From Datisca glomerata (taxonomy: Eukaryota; Streptophyta; Magnoliopsida; Cucurbitales; Datiscaceae), in contig QANY01002362.1 in NCBI GenBank assembly GCA_003255025.1, positions 760,567-824,566 on the forward strand: a DNA stretch of 64,000 nucleotides, given 5' to 3'. How positions within the stretch are numbered: the first letter of the stretch is position 1; each line of letters starts with the position of its first letter. The position numbers were made by a program, and so were the translations under genes. Under the pieces are notes generated by a model. It had not been told where the DNA came from. It saw only the letters and a program-made list of their open reading frames with translations, and made no database searches. This document shows, one piece after another, positions 48,194 through 59,450 of the stretch.

Positions 48194-51100
48194 NNNNNNN
48201 NNNNNNNNNNNNNNNNNNNNNNNNNNNNNNNNNNNNNNNNNNNNNNNNNNNNNCCCCCCCCCCCCCGCATTGGCCATTTCTTTTCAATGAATTGCTATTT
48301 GAAGTAGGTTTTTGTTCATAGTTCCCTTTCCCATTTTATGTTTTATATTTTTGGTACGAAGGAGAATGATCATCATAAGAAGCAGATGTAAAATGTAGTC
48401 AAATATCTTACATTTAGTAAATTTGATCAACATTTTATACATGTTCTATACGAGTTCATTAGGTTTTGTTTTGGGTATTTTCCTTTGATGTTTTGCCAGC
48501 ATTTGTCCTGCATGTTCCTGCAATTGGAAATTTCTACCTTCCAAGACTTAATTTTATGTAGGTTGGAGAAATCTGATGCAGATGCTCACTTCTTGATTTG
48601 ATAGCTAAATTACTTTGAAATTTCTCTGTGATTACTTTCAAATATGTTGCTTGGAGATTGCTTGAACTTCGTCTAAAAAGAGTATCATTTACTTCATTCT
48701 CCAGAAAATTAGCTAAGCAAGTAAGGTTCTGTACGACCAAGGTCCCTTAGCCGAGTGGTCGTCACTTGTACAGGATTCAAACCTCACGCAATCCCATTCC
48801 CCATTTAAAAAAAGGCGGAATTGCAAAAATCACTTTTGACTGTTTTGCAATCATATCCCCTGCACAATTTTATTGGCTAATTTATTCTTTGCACTTCTGA
48901 AAATTTTGCAATGAAGTTTTCTTTTCCACAAAATCCGCTAGTTTGAGTGTCTATGCTATCCATTTACAAAAAAATTCTCATTCAACCAGTTACCGATTTT
49001 CCAGTGAATTCTTTTTGAGCCAAGGACGTAACTTATATCATCTCAACTTTCAGTTTGCCATCACTAATTCAAAATTATTTCGAGGGGTTAGAGGAAAAAA
49101 GTTAAAGTGCTTGAAAAAATTTAAAGTGCGGGGGCTAATTAGCCAACAAAATAGTGAGTGGGTGTGATGTGATTCCGATACTGTCAGATTGTAAGGGTGT
49201 TTTTTGCATTTTAGCCAAAGAAAAAGAATTCTATGTAGAGTTGGGGCCTGAACGTAGACTAAATAACTAAACAATACCTTCATTGTTTATGTCTTTCTAT
49301 TCCAAATGTATTGTTTTGAACTGACTGAAAAACGTCAGGATCCATATGACAAAATGAGTTGACACATGTTTAAGCTGCTGCATACACAAATTCATGAGGT
49401 TGTTAGTTTAAGTCATTATACCCAAACTCTAATAGAATTTGCAACTTCATCAACAAAACATGTCGATAATTACTTGCTTTGGTAATTCTTTGCAGAGTAT
49501 CCCCAGAAACTTTGTGAAAAAATATGGAGAAAATTTATCAAATCAGGTGCTTCTTAAGCTTCCAAATGGTGCAGAGTGGAAAGTGGAATTGACAAAATCA
49601 AATTACATGTTTTGGTTAGATAGTGGTTGGCATAAATTTGCCGAGGATTGCTTTCTGGATGAAGGTCACCTTTTAGTTTTTAGATATGATAAAGATTCGT
49701 GTTTTTACGTACTGATATTCGATACAAGTGGATTAGAGATAGAGTACCCTTGCAAAGATGCCCATAGGGATGAAACCGACATTATTGGGGACTTGCAAGT
49801 TGATGAATCCCCTGAAATTCTGGATGATGTTCCTCTATTACTAAAAAGAATGGAAAAAACTCCTCCACCAAGTCCACGGCCTTATAAAAAGATGAGAAAC
49901 GAATATTCATGCAGGGTTATGTCGGAATTTGAAGGTAGTGGATCTCGTTTCTCCTGTTATTGATCTCATCTCTGTTGAGGGTTCTCATACCAAGGTAAGT
50001 ACCATATAATCTATTTGATACATATATTTTGACTGTAATTTTCTGCAACAGAAGAAGATTTTGCCTCAACAGAAGGCAGAGGAGGCACGTCCATTCCTCA
50101 TAGTTACCCAAAAGATTCTTCTTCAGCAGAAGACAGAGGAGGCACAACTAGTCCTCATAGTTACCCAAAAGGTGAGGCTGCTATTGGAAGACAAACAATA
50201 TATGCTGGCATAAAAGCTAGAGCTCTTCAAAGAGCTAATGCATTCAAATCTGAAAATCCTTTTTTCACAGTTCTCATTCAGCCAACAGTTATATCTGAGA
50301 AAGCCATCCTGGTAAGCTGTCTAATAGTAGATTATATCTTCTTTTGGATAAATATGATTCCAATACATTTCTCTGGTTTAAAATGGAACTTCTTTACCTG
50401 GCAGTTTTTACCTCGCAAGTTCGCCGGTAAATATTTTGACAAGAAGTGTGGAAATGCCTATCTTACAGTCTCAGACAGGGGAACATGGGTCGTTGGCTAC
50501 ACTTTTAATGGAGCATCAATAGCCAAGTTTGTATGTGGTTGGAAGAAATTTTCAAAAGACAATAAGTTGAAAGTAGGCGATGTTTGTGTATTTGAGATGA
50601 TAAAGGATGGTGGATTTTCATTCAAAGTTCTTATTTTTCCAGTTAATAAAGACGAAGATCCTTTTCATCTCCTCTCGCAAGGTAAGCAATCTTTTTAAAA
50701 CCTAGTCAGCCATCAAATGCAATTCACGTGGTGATACATCATATTTATTTCGTATATTTGTTTTTTAAGTATATTTATTCACTATATGTTCAATTTTCAA
50801 TTTTAATACAAAGTTATTATGAAATTTGTGCTTTACAATAAGAAAATTAGTTCTAAATGGAAAAGCAAAAGTAATGATCATAAGTAAATTTAGGATATCT
50901 ATTCGAAAATATTTTTGTGTACATGGAGGTGTATACCTATGACTTTTTTATAGTTTATAAACAATACATAAAGAATGATTAGTTAAATTAGTTAATGTAT
51001 CTTTAACAAATGCGATTACATAATTTTAAAAGTTATGAAATCTATAAATAATGTTTTCAAATACTAAATAGCTTAACTTATTTTATTAATTTCATGTTTA

Positions 51101-54100
51101 AAGTTGGAATAAAAGAAAAAATTTAAGGGCATTTTAGTCAATCAAATTGTTCTTCCCTCAAGCCCGTTTTATATATAGTACTCGGCATAGAAAACGTGTG
51201 TTGCACATGGATATATATGAAACAAATAATGTTTTTCTATAACTAATCATGTGATTTGAGTTTCAGCAAAATTATGTCGTTAATGGGTTATCGTAATTTC
51301 ACACATCATTTCATGTTACTTCCAGTTAACTTTAGGTAAATTTTAACGTTTATCTATGTCTTAAATATTGTAACATAGTTCTCCCATTTACTTCAATTAT
51401 TTTTCAATTCTTTGTGTGCCTCTTCATTTTATGTCTTCTTTGTTTCACCATTATCTCAAGCATTAATGGACAATTTTATTACAATATTAAAACATTAACA
51501 TACTAATTAATTTTTTATTACAAACATTAATACAATAGGTTTGTAGGAATTATGAATTAATGGCATTTTAGTGATAATATTCAGAGTTTTGGACAGTCCA
51601 AAAAATGTTTCTAAAGATCTCCACTTTTAGGTAGGATAGGATGGTATTTTTATATGACTCTGCATTTAATGTCCTTTTTGTTCACCATTATCTCAAGAAT
51701 TAATTGACAATTTTATTACAATATTAAAACAATAACATACTAATTAATTTTTATTACAAATGTTAACACAATAGATCGCTTAGTTATTAGGAATTAATGG
51801 CATTTTAGTGATAATATTCATAGTACTGGACAAAAAGGTCCAAAAAATGTTTTCCAGAAATCCCCACTTCAGATATAATAGTAAAGATATAGATCTACAA
51901 ATCAATGCCATTATTTAGGTCCTAACTTAGTAGACCTGTGTTCTTTCATTTTCAGGGTCAGTTAAGAACAAGGCAAATGGAGTTCACTCTGAGAAGAACG
52001 AAACAGTTAAGCTTGAACCTAATATCATTTCAAATGCTGAAGTTGGTTTCTGTAATGTACGTGACCACTCTCCCCCAGAAGAAGGCTATGGAGGAGCATC
52101 TTCGGTCGGCCAAAATCCTATGGTTCAGGACAGGTTCCAATCATTGACTACCATGGAAAGAGCTAGAGTTGATGATTTCAGTTCTGAGCTAGAGTTGATG
52201 ATTTCAGTTAAGAACAAGGCAAATGGAGTTCAATCTGAGAAGAACGAAACAGTTAAGCTTGAACCTAATATCATTACGAATGCTGAAGTTGGTTTGTGTA
52301 ATGTACGTGACCACTCTCCCACAGAAGAAGGCTATGGAGGAGCATCTTTGGTCGGCCAAAATCCTACGGTTCAGGACAGGTTCCAATCATTGACTGCCAT
52401 AGAAAGAGCTAGAGTTGATGATTTCAGTTCTGAGCATCCTTTCTTCAAGCTTATCATCAGACCATCACATATTGATGGCCATAACTTGGTAATCTTCACG
52501 TGAAAACATGTAACTTTTTTCCTGTAGATTTGGTTTTAGAATTGCAGTTGTATAATTCTTTCTGTTCGTTTACATTACAGCATGTACCAACCGGCTTTGC
52601 CAAGAGTTACTTGAATGTTTCTTACATGAATGGCCTCGATGCTGTCCTTCAAACTTCAGATGACCGTACATGGTTTGTTAAGTTCAATGTAAGAACAAGA
52701 AATATGAATCCTACAGTGGAAATATGTTATGGCTGGACGAAATTTGTTATGGAAAATAAATTGAAAGTAGGAGATATTTGTTTATTTGAATTAATCAAGC
52801 CTATTGAAATGTCATTTAACGTCGAAATATTCCGAGGAGTCTCTGATAGTGCCGATTGCAGTCACCACCAATGTCGAGGTTAGTAACAAATATGCTTTGA
52901 TTATTAATCTATCTCATTAAAACTGTTATGTTTCTTATTGACTAATTTTGTTAACAGATCATCAGACTGGATCAAGTAATGAAGTTCAGCCAAAAGGGAA
53001 CTCAAAACATGAGAATGGATTAGATATAAAGAAGGTTTCTGAGAGGCCTTCGTCTTCAAGGCCTTTTGAAGGATCACGTGCTGCCAGGAAATTATCCTCT
53101 AGCAACTCCTTCAAAATCGTTGTGCTTCCCTATAAGCTGGAACACTCAATTATGGTACGCTCTACACCAGAATAGCATGTTTCAATACTTTTTTACGATA
53201 ATGAAGTTAACTGCCTCTAAGATATCATCGGCATTGTGCAAAAGAGAGGAGGAATTTAATGAACACCTCTTTCTCCATTGTTCTTGCACTAGGAAGTTGT
53301 GGGCTTTGATTTTGGGTAGTTTTGTGGAGAAAAATGGAAGAGAAGAAACAGAGAGAAGAAGAGAGAAATGTGCGGGAGAGAAGAGGTTGAAAAAAGTAAA
53401 TTGTCATTAAAATGAAACCCGAGAACAACCAGAGTACTTAAGGGAAAGGAATAGCCGATGGCTAGTTAGGGCAAAAAGACAAACAAACCTTTAACTAACA
53501 ACCAGACCAAACCAACCAAAACTAACTATGCTTAACATCCCCCCGCAAACTCATCCCAGACGAGTGGATGAGTTTGTCACGAAGAAAAGTAAACTGAGGT
53601 ATTAACAAGGGTTTGGTAAACAGATCAGCAAGTTGTTGTTGAGAAGACACATGCTTAACGATCAAGTCTTTCCTCATCACACGTTCTCTAACAAAATGAA
53701 AATCGATTTCCACGTGCTTCGTTCTTGCGTGGAAAACCGGATTTGAGGCCAAGGATATGGCAGAAGTGTTCTCGCAGTATAAAGCAGGAGCTTGTCTTTG
53801 ATAGACATGCATATCCCGAAAAATCTGTCTAAGCTAAGTCAACTCTGCAGCAGTGTTAGCCAGCGCTTTGTAATTCGGTTGAAGATCTGGCAACTGTTGC
53901 TTGTTTCTTTGCACTCCAAGAGACAGGATTCTGCCCAAGAAAAATCACAAAGCTTGAGGTGGATCTACGGTCAGCAGGATCTCCAGCCCAGTCAGCATCA
54001 CCAGAGGCGTGCAAATTAAGAGAACCAGATTTAAAACAAGTATCATGATCAATAGTACCTACCACATACCTTAGGATACGTTTGACTGCAGCAAAGTAAG

Positions 54101-57100
54101 TAGTAGCAGGAGAGTGCATGAATTGACACACTCTATTGACAACAAAGTTTATATCTGGTCTAGTAAAGGTAAGATATTGAAGGGAACCAACAATACTACG
54201 ATATGAAGCAACATCAGACAAAGGTGACCAGTTTGACTAGATAAAGGTGTCTTAGTAGAACAAGGGGAATGACAAAGGTGAACCAGTTTAGCTTGAATCA
54301 TTCCAGCTTTAAGAAGTAAATCTCTAGCATATTTATGTTGATTTACAAAAATACCATCTGATGTTCTACTAATTTCAAGACCTAAGAAGTATCGCAAGTC
54401 ACCTAAGTCAGACATACCAAAATCCTGTTTTAAAGAGTGAACAAGATGATCAATATAGGCATCCGTCCCACTAATCACAATATCATCAACATATAGCAAA
54501 ATGTAAGTGAGAGATTTAGAAGAGGCATGAACAAATAAAGATGTATCATCATGAGAACCAACAAAGGCAAGAGATAGAAGGTGACTAGTAAACTTTTCAA
54601 ACCAAGCTCGAGGAGCTTGTTTGAGACCATACAAAGACTTATTAGGCTTACACACATGATCAGGACAACGTTTGCCGACAAACCCAGGTGGTTGACACAT
54701 ATAAACTTCTTCAGTTAAAAAACCATGTAGGAAAGCATTTTTAACATCAAGCTGCCTCCAGGTCCAACCATAGGTAGCAACGAAAGAAAATAAGATTCTA
54801 ATAGTGGGCTTTTTGATAATTGGACTAAATGTTTCACCATAGTCAAAGACCAGGTTGTTGATGATATCCTTTAGCTACAAGCCTGGGTTTATGCCTGGCT
54901 ATGGTCCCATCAGGGTTGTACTTAATTTTGTACACCCATATACAACCAACAAGGTTTTTGTTGGGAGGTAAAGGCATAAGGGTCCAAGTGTTTTGAGAAA
55001 GAAGGGTAGCATACTAAGAATTCATAACTTGAACCCTTTTTGGGCACTAGTGAAAGAATTAGGTTCAAAATGTTTATCAATAGGGCAGGAAGCAGCAAAG
55101 GCTTTCTTCTTGAATATACCAGACTTTGACCGAGTCTGCATGGGATGTGTGGAAGTGTTCCTAGTGCTAATGACAGACTGATCAACAGAAACAGGAGGTA
55201 AAGACTAGAATGCACACTAGAAATGCTAGAATTCAGATTTAAATTATTTTGATCATGTCTAGCAGCAGAATCAGTATGTCTAACAGTAGAATCAGAATTC
55301 TCAGAGTGTCCAGAATGCAATTCAGAGTGTTCAGAATGCAAATCAACATGAGTAACAGAAAGCAAACCGCAATAGGCTCAGAATTTTCAGAATGTAATTC
55401 AGACGGCAAAGCAAAAGGTAAAGCAGATTTTCCAGCATGAGTAACAGAAGGCAAATCAGTAGCAGAATGAGTATTGTTCGGATCACAATTAAAAACTGTA
55501 TGCAAAGTTCTATCAGAATGCACCTCAGGTAAACCAGTATGAATGTCATTAATAGCTTCAGAATTAAGAGCATTACTATGACTAGCATTGGGCATAGATA
55601 ACAACTTGGAATTAAGCATAGTGCTAAGTAGGAGAGAAGAGGAAGAGTTGGTACCTGAAGTAGCAGAACTAAGAAAACCAGTGTTGGAAGAGGATAATTG
55701 TAATGAGGCAGCAAAGGGAAACTGTTTTTCCTCAAATACAACATCTCTAGAGATATAATAACGTGTGGTAGACTTATCAAAACAAAGATAACCTTTCTGA
55801 TTAAGAGCATACCCAAGAAAAACACATTGCAAGCTTTTAGGTTGAAATTTATGTTGCATATAAGGTTGAAGATTTGGATAACATGCACATCCAAAAACTC
55901 AAGTCTAGTATAATCAGGAAGTTTCCCAAATAACATTTCAAAAGGAGATTTATTTGTAAGAGTTAAACTAGGCATTACGATAATTAAGTATGAGGCAGTT
56001 GCAAAAGCAAAATTCCAAGATTGTGAAGGTACAAAAGAATAATGAAGAAGGGTAAGACCTGTCTCAACTAAATGTCTATGTTTTCGCTCAGCAATTCCAT
56101 TTTGCTGAGGTGTATAAGGGCAAGTCTTTTGATGCATAATACTCTTTACAGTAAGATATGATTGAAAAGAGAGACTAGAGTACTCACCGCCTCCATCAGT
56201 CCTTAAATATTGAATTTTAGTTGAGAACATATTCTCAACAAGGGGTTGGAACCTTTTAAACCTCACATTTATTCTTAATTGGAAAGAACCATGTGAACCG
56301 ACTCATACCATCAATAAAAAGAACATAGTATCTATGCCCTAAAACAGAAGTAATGGGGGAAGTGCCCCAGACATCAGAATGAACAAGCTAAAGGAACAGT
56401 AGAAAAATATTCAGAATTGCCAAAAGGGAGCCTTGTCATTTTATTAGAAACACGGCTAATACAAATACAACTATTTATAGCAGAATCAGTGCAGGGAATA
56501 TTAGCTTTATTAAGAATTTGCTTAACAATTTTATCACTAGGATGGCCTAAAAGAAAGCCCAAGAGAATCATGTTGTTTAGAGCTAAAAAGGGCAACTTTA
56601 GATGAAGGCAAATTGGTAGGTATAGGATAGAGTCCATTAATGCAGGGTCCTTTATGTAAAAGAGTTCTTGTTTCCCTGTCCTGAATCCGGAAACAAAAGG
56701 CATCAAAACCGAACCTACAATTATGCTCAAGACAAAATTGATACACAGATAACAATTTAGCAGAATTGTTATCAGATAAATGAGGAACACAATAGATATT
56801 GGACAAAAGAAAAGTTTTGGAAGAAATATTTAAAGAACTCGAACCTGTAAGAGTTATTGGCAAGATTTGGCCATTACCAATAGAGACTCCATCTTCCCAG
56901 TAAATTCAGAGGCATTATGTAAACTGTGCAAATCAGGGGTGAGATGGGTGTTACACCCAGTATCCGTGAGCCACACCTGAGGGTCATTGTGTGAGGCTTG
57001 ATTCAGGATAGTCTTGACAGCAAGATTCGAAGAAGGATTCCTCCCTTGGTAGGCGAAGTTCATACGGTGAAAACAATCAGCAGCACTGTGTCCCATTTTT

Positions 57101-59450
57101 TGACAAATTTGGCATTGTATTCTATTGTATTGAGGTATGGAAAAATTATCTTGACTACTGTTGAATTACCCTTTGAATTGAGATGCATTTTGTGTTGGAG
57201 ATGCTCCAGGAACAGAGGGAAGAGATGCTGAATTCCAGTTTTGGGGCTTACTTCCTCGTCCATTGTTTGATCTACCCCAATTGTTTCTGTCTCCACGAGA
57301 ATTCTTGAAGCCACGACCACGATTTCCTCCTCTGTTGGCAGCAAAGTTAGCAAGAATGGCAGTATTCTGTACCGGAGATTCTTGCTGCTTTTGTTTGTTC
57401 CCAAGAAGTGTTCTTCGGATTTTAGAAGAACATGAAGTTCTTCTAGGCTTAGAGGTTCTGCCCTTGTACGAATTGACGTCCGAATGGTATTGTAATCATT
57501 GGGCAGACCATTAAGAGTATATATTAAACATCTTCGTCTTCAACATTCACGGATACGACTGAGAGCTTATCCTTAATTTCCTTGATTCTTTGAATATAAC
57601 AATCTATGTTCTCAGTAGCTTCCTTAGAAACAGATTGTAAATCTGACTTTAGTTGCAGAATATTGGTGCGAGATATAGAAGAAAATCTCCTCTCTAAAGA
57701 ATCCCAAACCTCCTTTGATGTCTTACATCCAACAACATAAGATAAAGCCATAGGCGAAAGAGTGGCATTTATCAAAGCTATTAGGGCTTAATCTTGAGAC
57801 AGCCACTGTTCATACCTGGGATTACTGTTGAGTGTGTCCTCTCCGTTTGAGTTCTTGAGAAATCTTGCTGGGCACTTGATTGTGCCGTCGTCGTACCCAA
57901 ATATCAAGTGAGCTTTCAGAATAGCAGTAATTTGGTACTTCCAAAGGATAAAATTAGTTGAATCTAACCTAATTGAAATTAGGTTACATATGTTTGACAG
58001 AAGGAAGATGGCAGAGTGGGAAGAGGGAGTAGAAATTGAATCTGTGATATCTGCCCTAGACGAAGGAGAGGTATTCTGGGGGAGTTGGGAATTTTGATTT
58101 TCTGGAATAATATTTGAGATTTCTTGAACAGCGTTTGAAGAGGAAGGATTTGACTGAGAAATTTGTTGATTTAGGGCTTGGACATTGGTATGTGAGCCAA
58201 TTTGTTCCTGAGCAATTTCTTGAGTTTCTGAAGGCAGAATTTCAGACGGATCGGCCATAGCATCGACGTGAGTCAGAGTGGCTGTGATACCATATGGAGA
58301 AAAATGGAAGAGAAGAAACAGAAAGAAGAAGAGAGAAACGTGCAGGAGAGAAGAGGTTGAAGAAAGTAAATTGTCATTAAAATGAAACTCGAGAACAGCC
58401 AGAGTACTTAGGGGAAAGGAATAGCCAATGGCTAGTTAGGGCAAAAAGACAAACAAACGCTTAACTAACAACCAGACTAAACCAACCAAAACTAACTATG
58501 CTTAACAGTTTGCAGGATTATTGGATGATGCCTCGTGATTATCATGCCCGTAGAGCAGATAGGAGGTTATCCCCTTAGCTATTTTTTGGTGTATTTGGCG
58601 GGAGAGTAATTCTAGGATTTTGGGGTTGAGAATACTATTTGTATTGTTCTTGTTTTGTTCTCTAGCAACGTCCTAGAGTGGCTCGGATGTCTTTTCGATG
58701 GTTTTGATTATGAAAAAACCTGGGCAGATTCAGCAGTCTTTATTCACAGGGCCTAGTAATTAAGGTTGTACAACCCTCGGGGTTTTTTGTGAATAATACT
58801 TTTACTTTTTATCGATAGAAAAAGAAGATATTGTCGGCATTGTTTAGAAGTTTTTCCATTTTAATACTATGTTAATCCAACTCATTACCCCTTAATCATT
58901 GCTTTCCATTAACTCGGCGGGTAGTCCTGCCTGGCCAGGGGTCCAGATTGCGTTGGGCGATACTCTCGTATTACCAATTTTCCCTCTTATGGGACTATGT
59001 GAGTGTCGCACGATCTCAATTCCGTCTAATTTTTTTTACGAAAATGATGGTAGAGGGTCCCAGTGAGCAAAAAAACATCATAGTTCATTAGTGTTAAGTT
59101 TTAAAGGTGGGGGTGTTGACTAGTGTTTGACCAAAATGTCGGAGAGATTGCAGTAATTAACCCTTATTATTATGGTATTAGTATTGAAGCATATATAATT
59201 CTTGCAGAATGTACCTAATAAATTTGCCATGGAGAATCTGGTAGAAGGCTTAGAGATTGTGAAGCTTCAGGTGGGAGAGAGATTATGGCCGGTGAAGTTA
59301 TTAAGATACGGAAGAACATTCAAATTGTCTGGTGGGTTAAGTGCATTTGCTAAGGACAACTCTCTACAAGTAGGGGATATTTGCAGGTTTGTGCCTATAA
59401 ACAAGAAAGACAACGTCCTTAAAGTTACCATTTTGAGATGTTTAGATTAA
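48082..59450 (+). CDS. REM gene 3: four-B3-domain protein, intact frame
   Basis: Exons are 48082-48144, 49496-49934, 50052-50311, 50405-50681, 51956-52488, 52581-52878, 52958-53154 and 59208-59450. They join into 2310 nt, 769 residues plus stop, all at GT-AG borders. B3 domains lie at about residues 7-103 (FFKFILADS, then IPRNFVKKYG), 236-333 (NPFFTVLIQP, KLKVGDVCVF), 507-608 (HPFFKLIIRP, KLKVGDICLF) and 674-769 (FKIVVLPYK, SLQVGDICRF). Linkers are Ser/Pro-rich (TPPPSPRPYKK; twin GGT-PHSYPK repeats). B3 domains bind DNA and REM proteins act in the nucleus, often in reproductive meristems; the targets of this one are unknown. The stop follows the last B3 directly. The start is the first ATG, conserved in all three paralogues. 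The last intron is 6 kb because of a LINE and Copia E. The family call is firm; expression is unproven. Confidence 0.85.
48149..48266 (+). repeat. (CT)n tract, assembly gap and poly-C in intron 1 of gene 3
   Basis: The CT tract begins four bases inside intron 1 and runs to 48193. A 60-base run of N (48194-48253) follows, then 13 C residues (48254-48266). The true repeat length is unknown, and the poly-C may be a sequencing or gap-closing artefact. Coding sequence is not affected. Confidence 0.95.
48744..48815 (+). repeat. tRNA-like SINE head or tRNA relic
   Basis: The text contains TTAGCCGAGTGGTCG, resembling an A box, and 27 bases later GGATTCAAACCTC, resembling a B box of a pol III promoter. 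The spacing is compatible with a tRNA-derived SINE. The surrounding stems do not form a full tRNA cloverleaf, so a functional tRNA gene is unlikely. Confidence 0.4.
51959..52434 (+). repeat. In-frame 246-bp tandem duplication in exon 5 of gene 3
   Basis: Bases 51959-52188 and 52205-52434 match at a constant offset of 246 bp with about nine differences. The unit is 82 codons, so the frame is kept. It duplicates the linker before the third B3 domain (KNKANGV, KLEPNII, RDHSP-EEGYGGAS, ERARVDDFSS). A GCTAGAGTTGATGATTTCAG string present at both edges probably mediated it. Confidence 0.9.
53323..53537 (-). repeat. 3' LTR of Copia E
   Basis: It matches 58293-58507 nearly throughout. Read on the minus strand it starts TGTTAAGCATAG. 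Confidence 0.9.
53538..58258 (-). pseudogene. Copia E gag-pol, mildly decayed
   Basis: Gag begins at 58258 (MADPSEILPSETQ) and runs 57788-58258, 57524-57775 (KEVWDSLERRFSSISRTNI) and 57060-57404. The zinc knuckle and protease block is at 56854-57096 (MGHSAADCFHRMNF, TDTGCNTHLTPD). Integrase carries HSDVWGTSP (frame-shifted, about 56370-56390), RTDGGGEYSS and NGIAERKHRHLVETG (55343-56266), then SLQCVFLGYALNQKGYLCF (55239-55859). RT at 54149-54700 keeps LLYVDDIVISG, GLKQAPRAWFEKF and DLGDLRYFLGLEI. RNase H spans 53856-54221 (SGDADWAGDPADRRSTSSF) and 53522-53812 (ADLFTKPL). Frame breaks separate these blocks, but each is long and key residues remain, so this copy is younger than Copia A or B. 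Confidence 0.87.
58293..58507 (-). repeat. 5' LTR of Copia E
   Basis: It matches 53323-53537. The terminal bases differ slightly (TATGGAGA here, TGTGGAGA in the other LTR). Confidence 0.9.

Larger units (their letters stand above)
53323..58507 (-). mobile_element. Copia element E (Ale-like), minus strand, inside the LINE
   Basis: This is a complete-length 5.2-kb Copia with 215-bp LTRs (53323-53537 and 58293-58507). GTTT flanks both sides; the usual fifth base may be shared with the LTR end. On the minus strand TGGTATCACAGCC (58292 downward) is the primer site and GCGGGGGGA (about 53547-53538) the purine tract. Its proteins match Copia D strongly, so both are one family. Opposite orientation to gene 3. 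Confidence 0.88.
53238..58824 (+). mobile_element. 5'-truncated LINE in the last intron of gene 3 (split by Copia E)
   Basis: The insertion is bounded by AAGATATCATCGGCATTGT (53219-53237) and AAGATATTGTCGGCATTGT (58825-58843), a 19-bp target-site duplication with two changes. Excluding Copia E, about 400 bp of LINE remain. It encodes the end of the RT zinc-binding region (REEEFNEHLFLHC), then a 3' tail with GTTGTACAACCCTCGGGG and an A-rich end (GATAGAAAAAG). Gene 1 has the empty site (AAGATATCATGAGCGTTGTT, near 34349). Confidence 0.75.

Noticed and set aside
48744..48815. A functional tRNA-Leu gene
   Set aside because: A and B boxes are plausible but acceptor and anticodon stems do not form.
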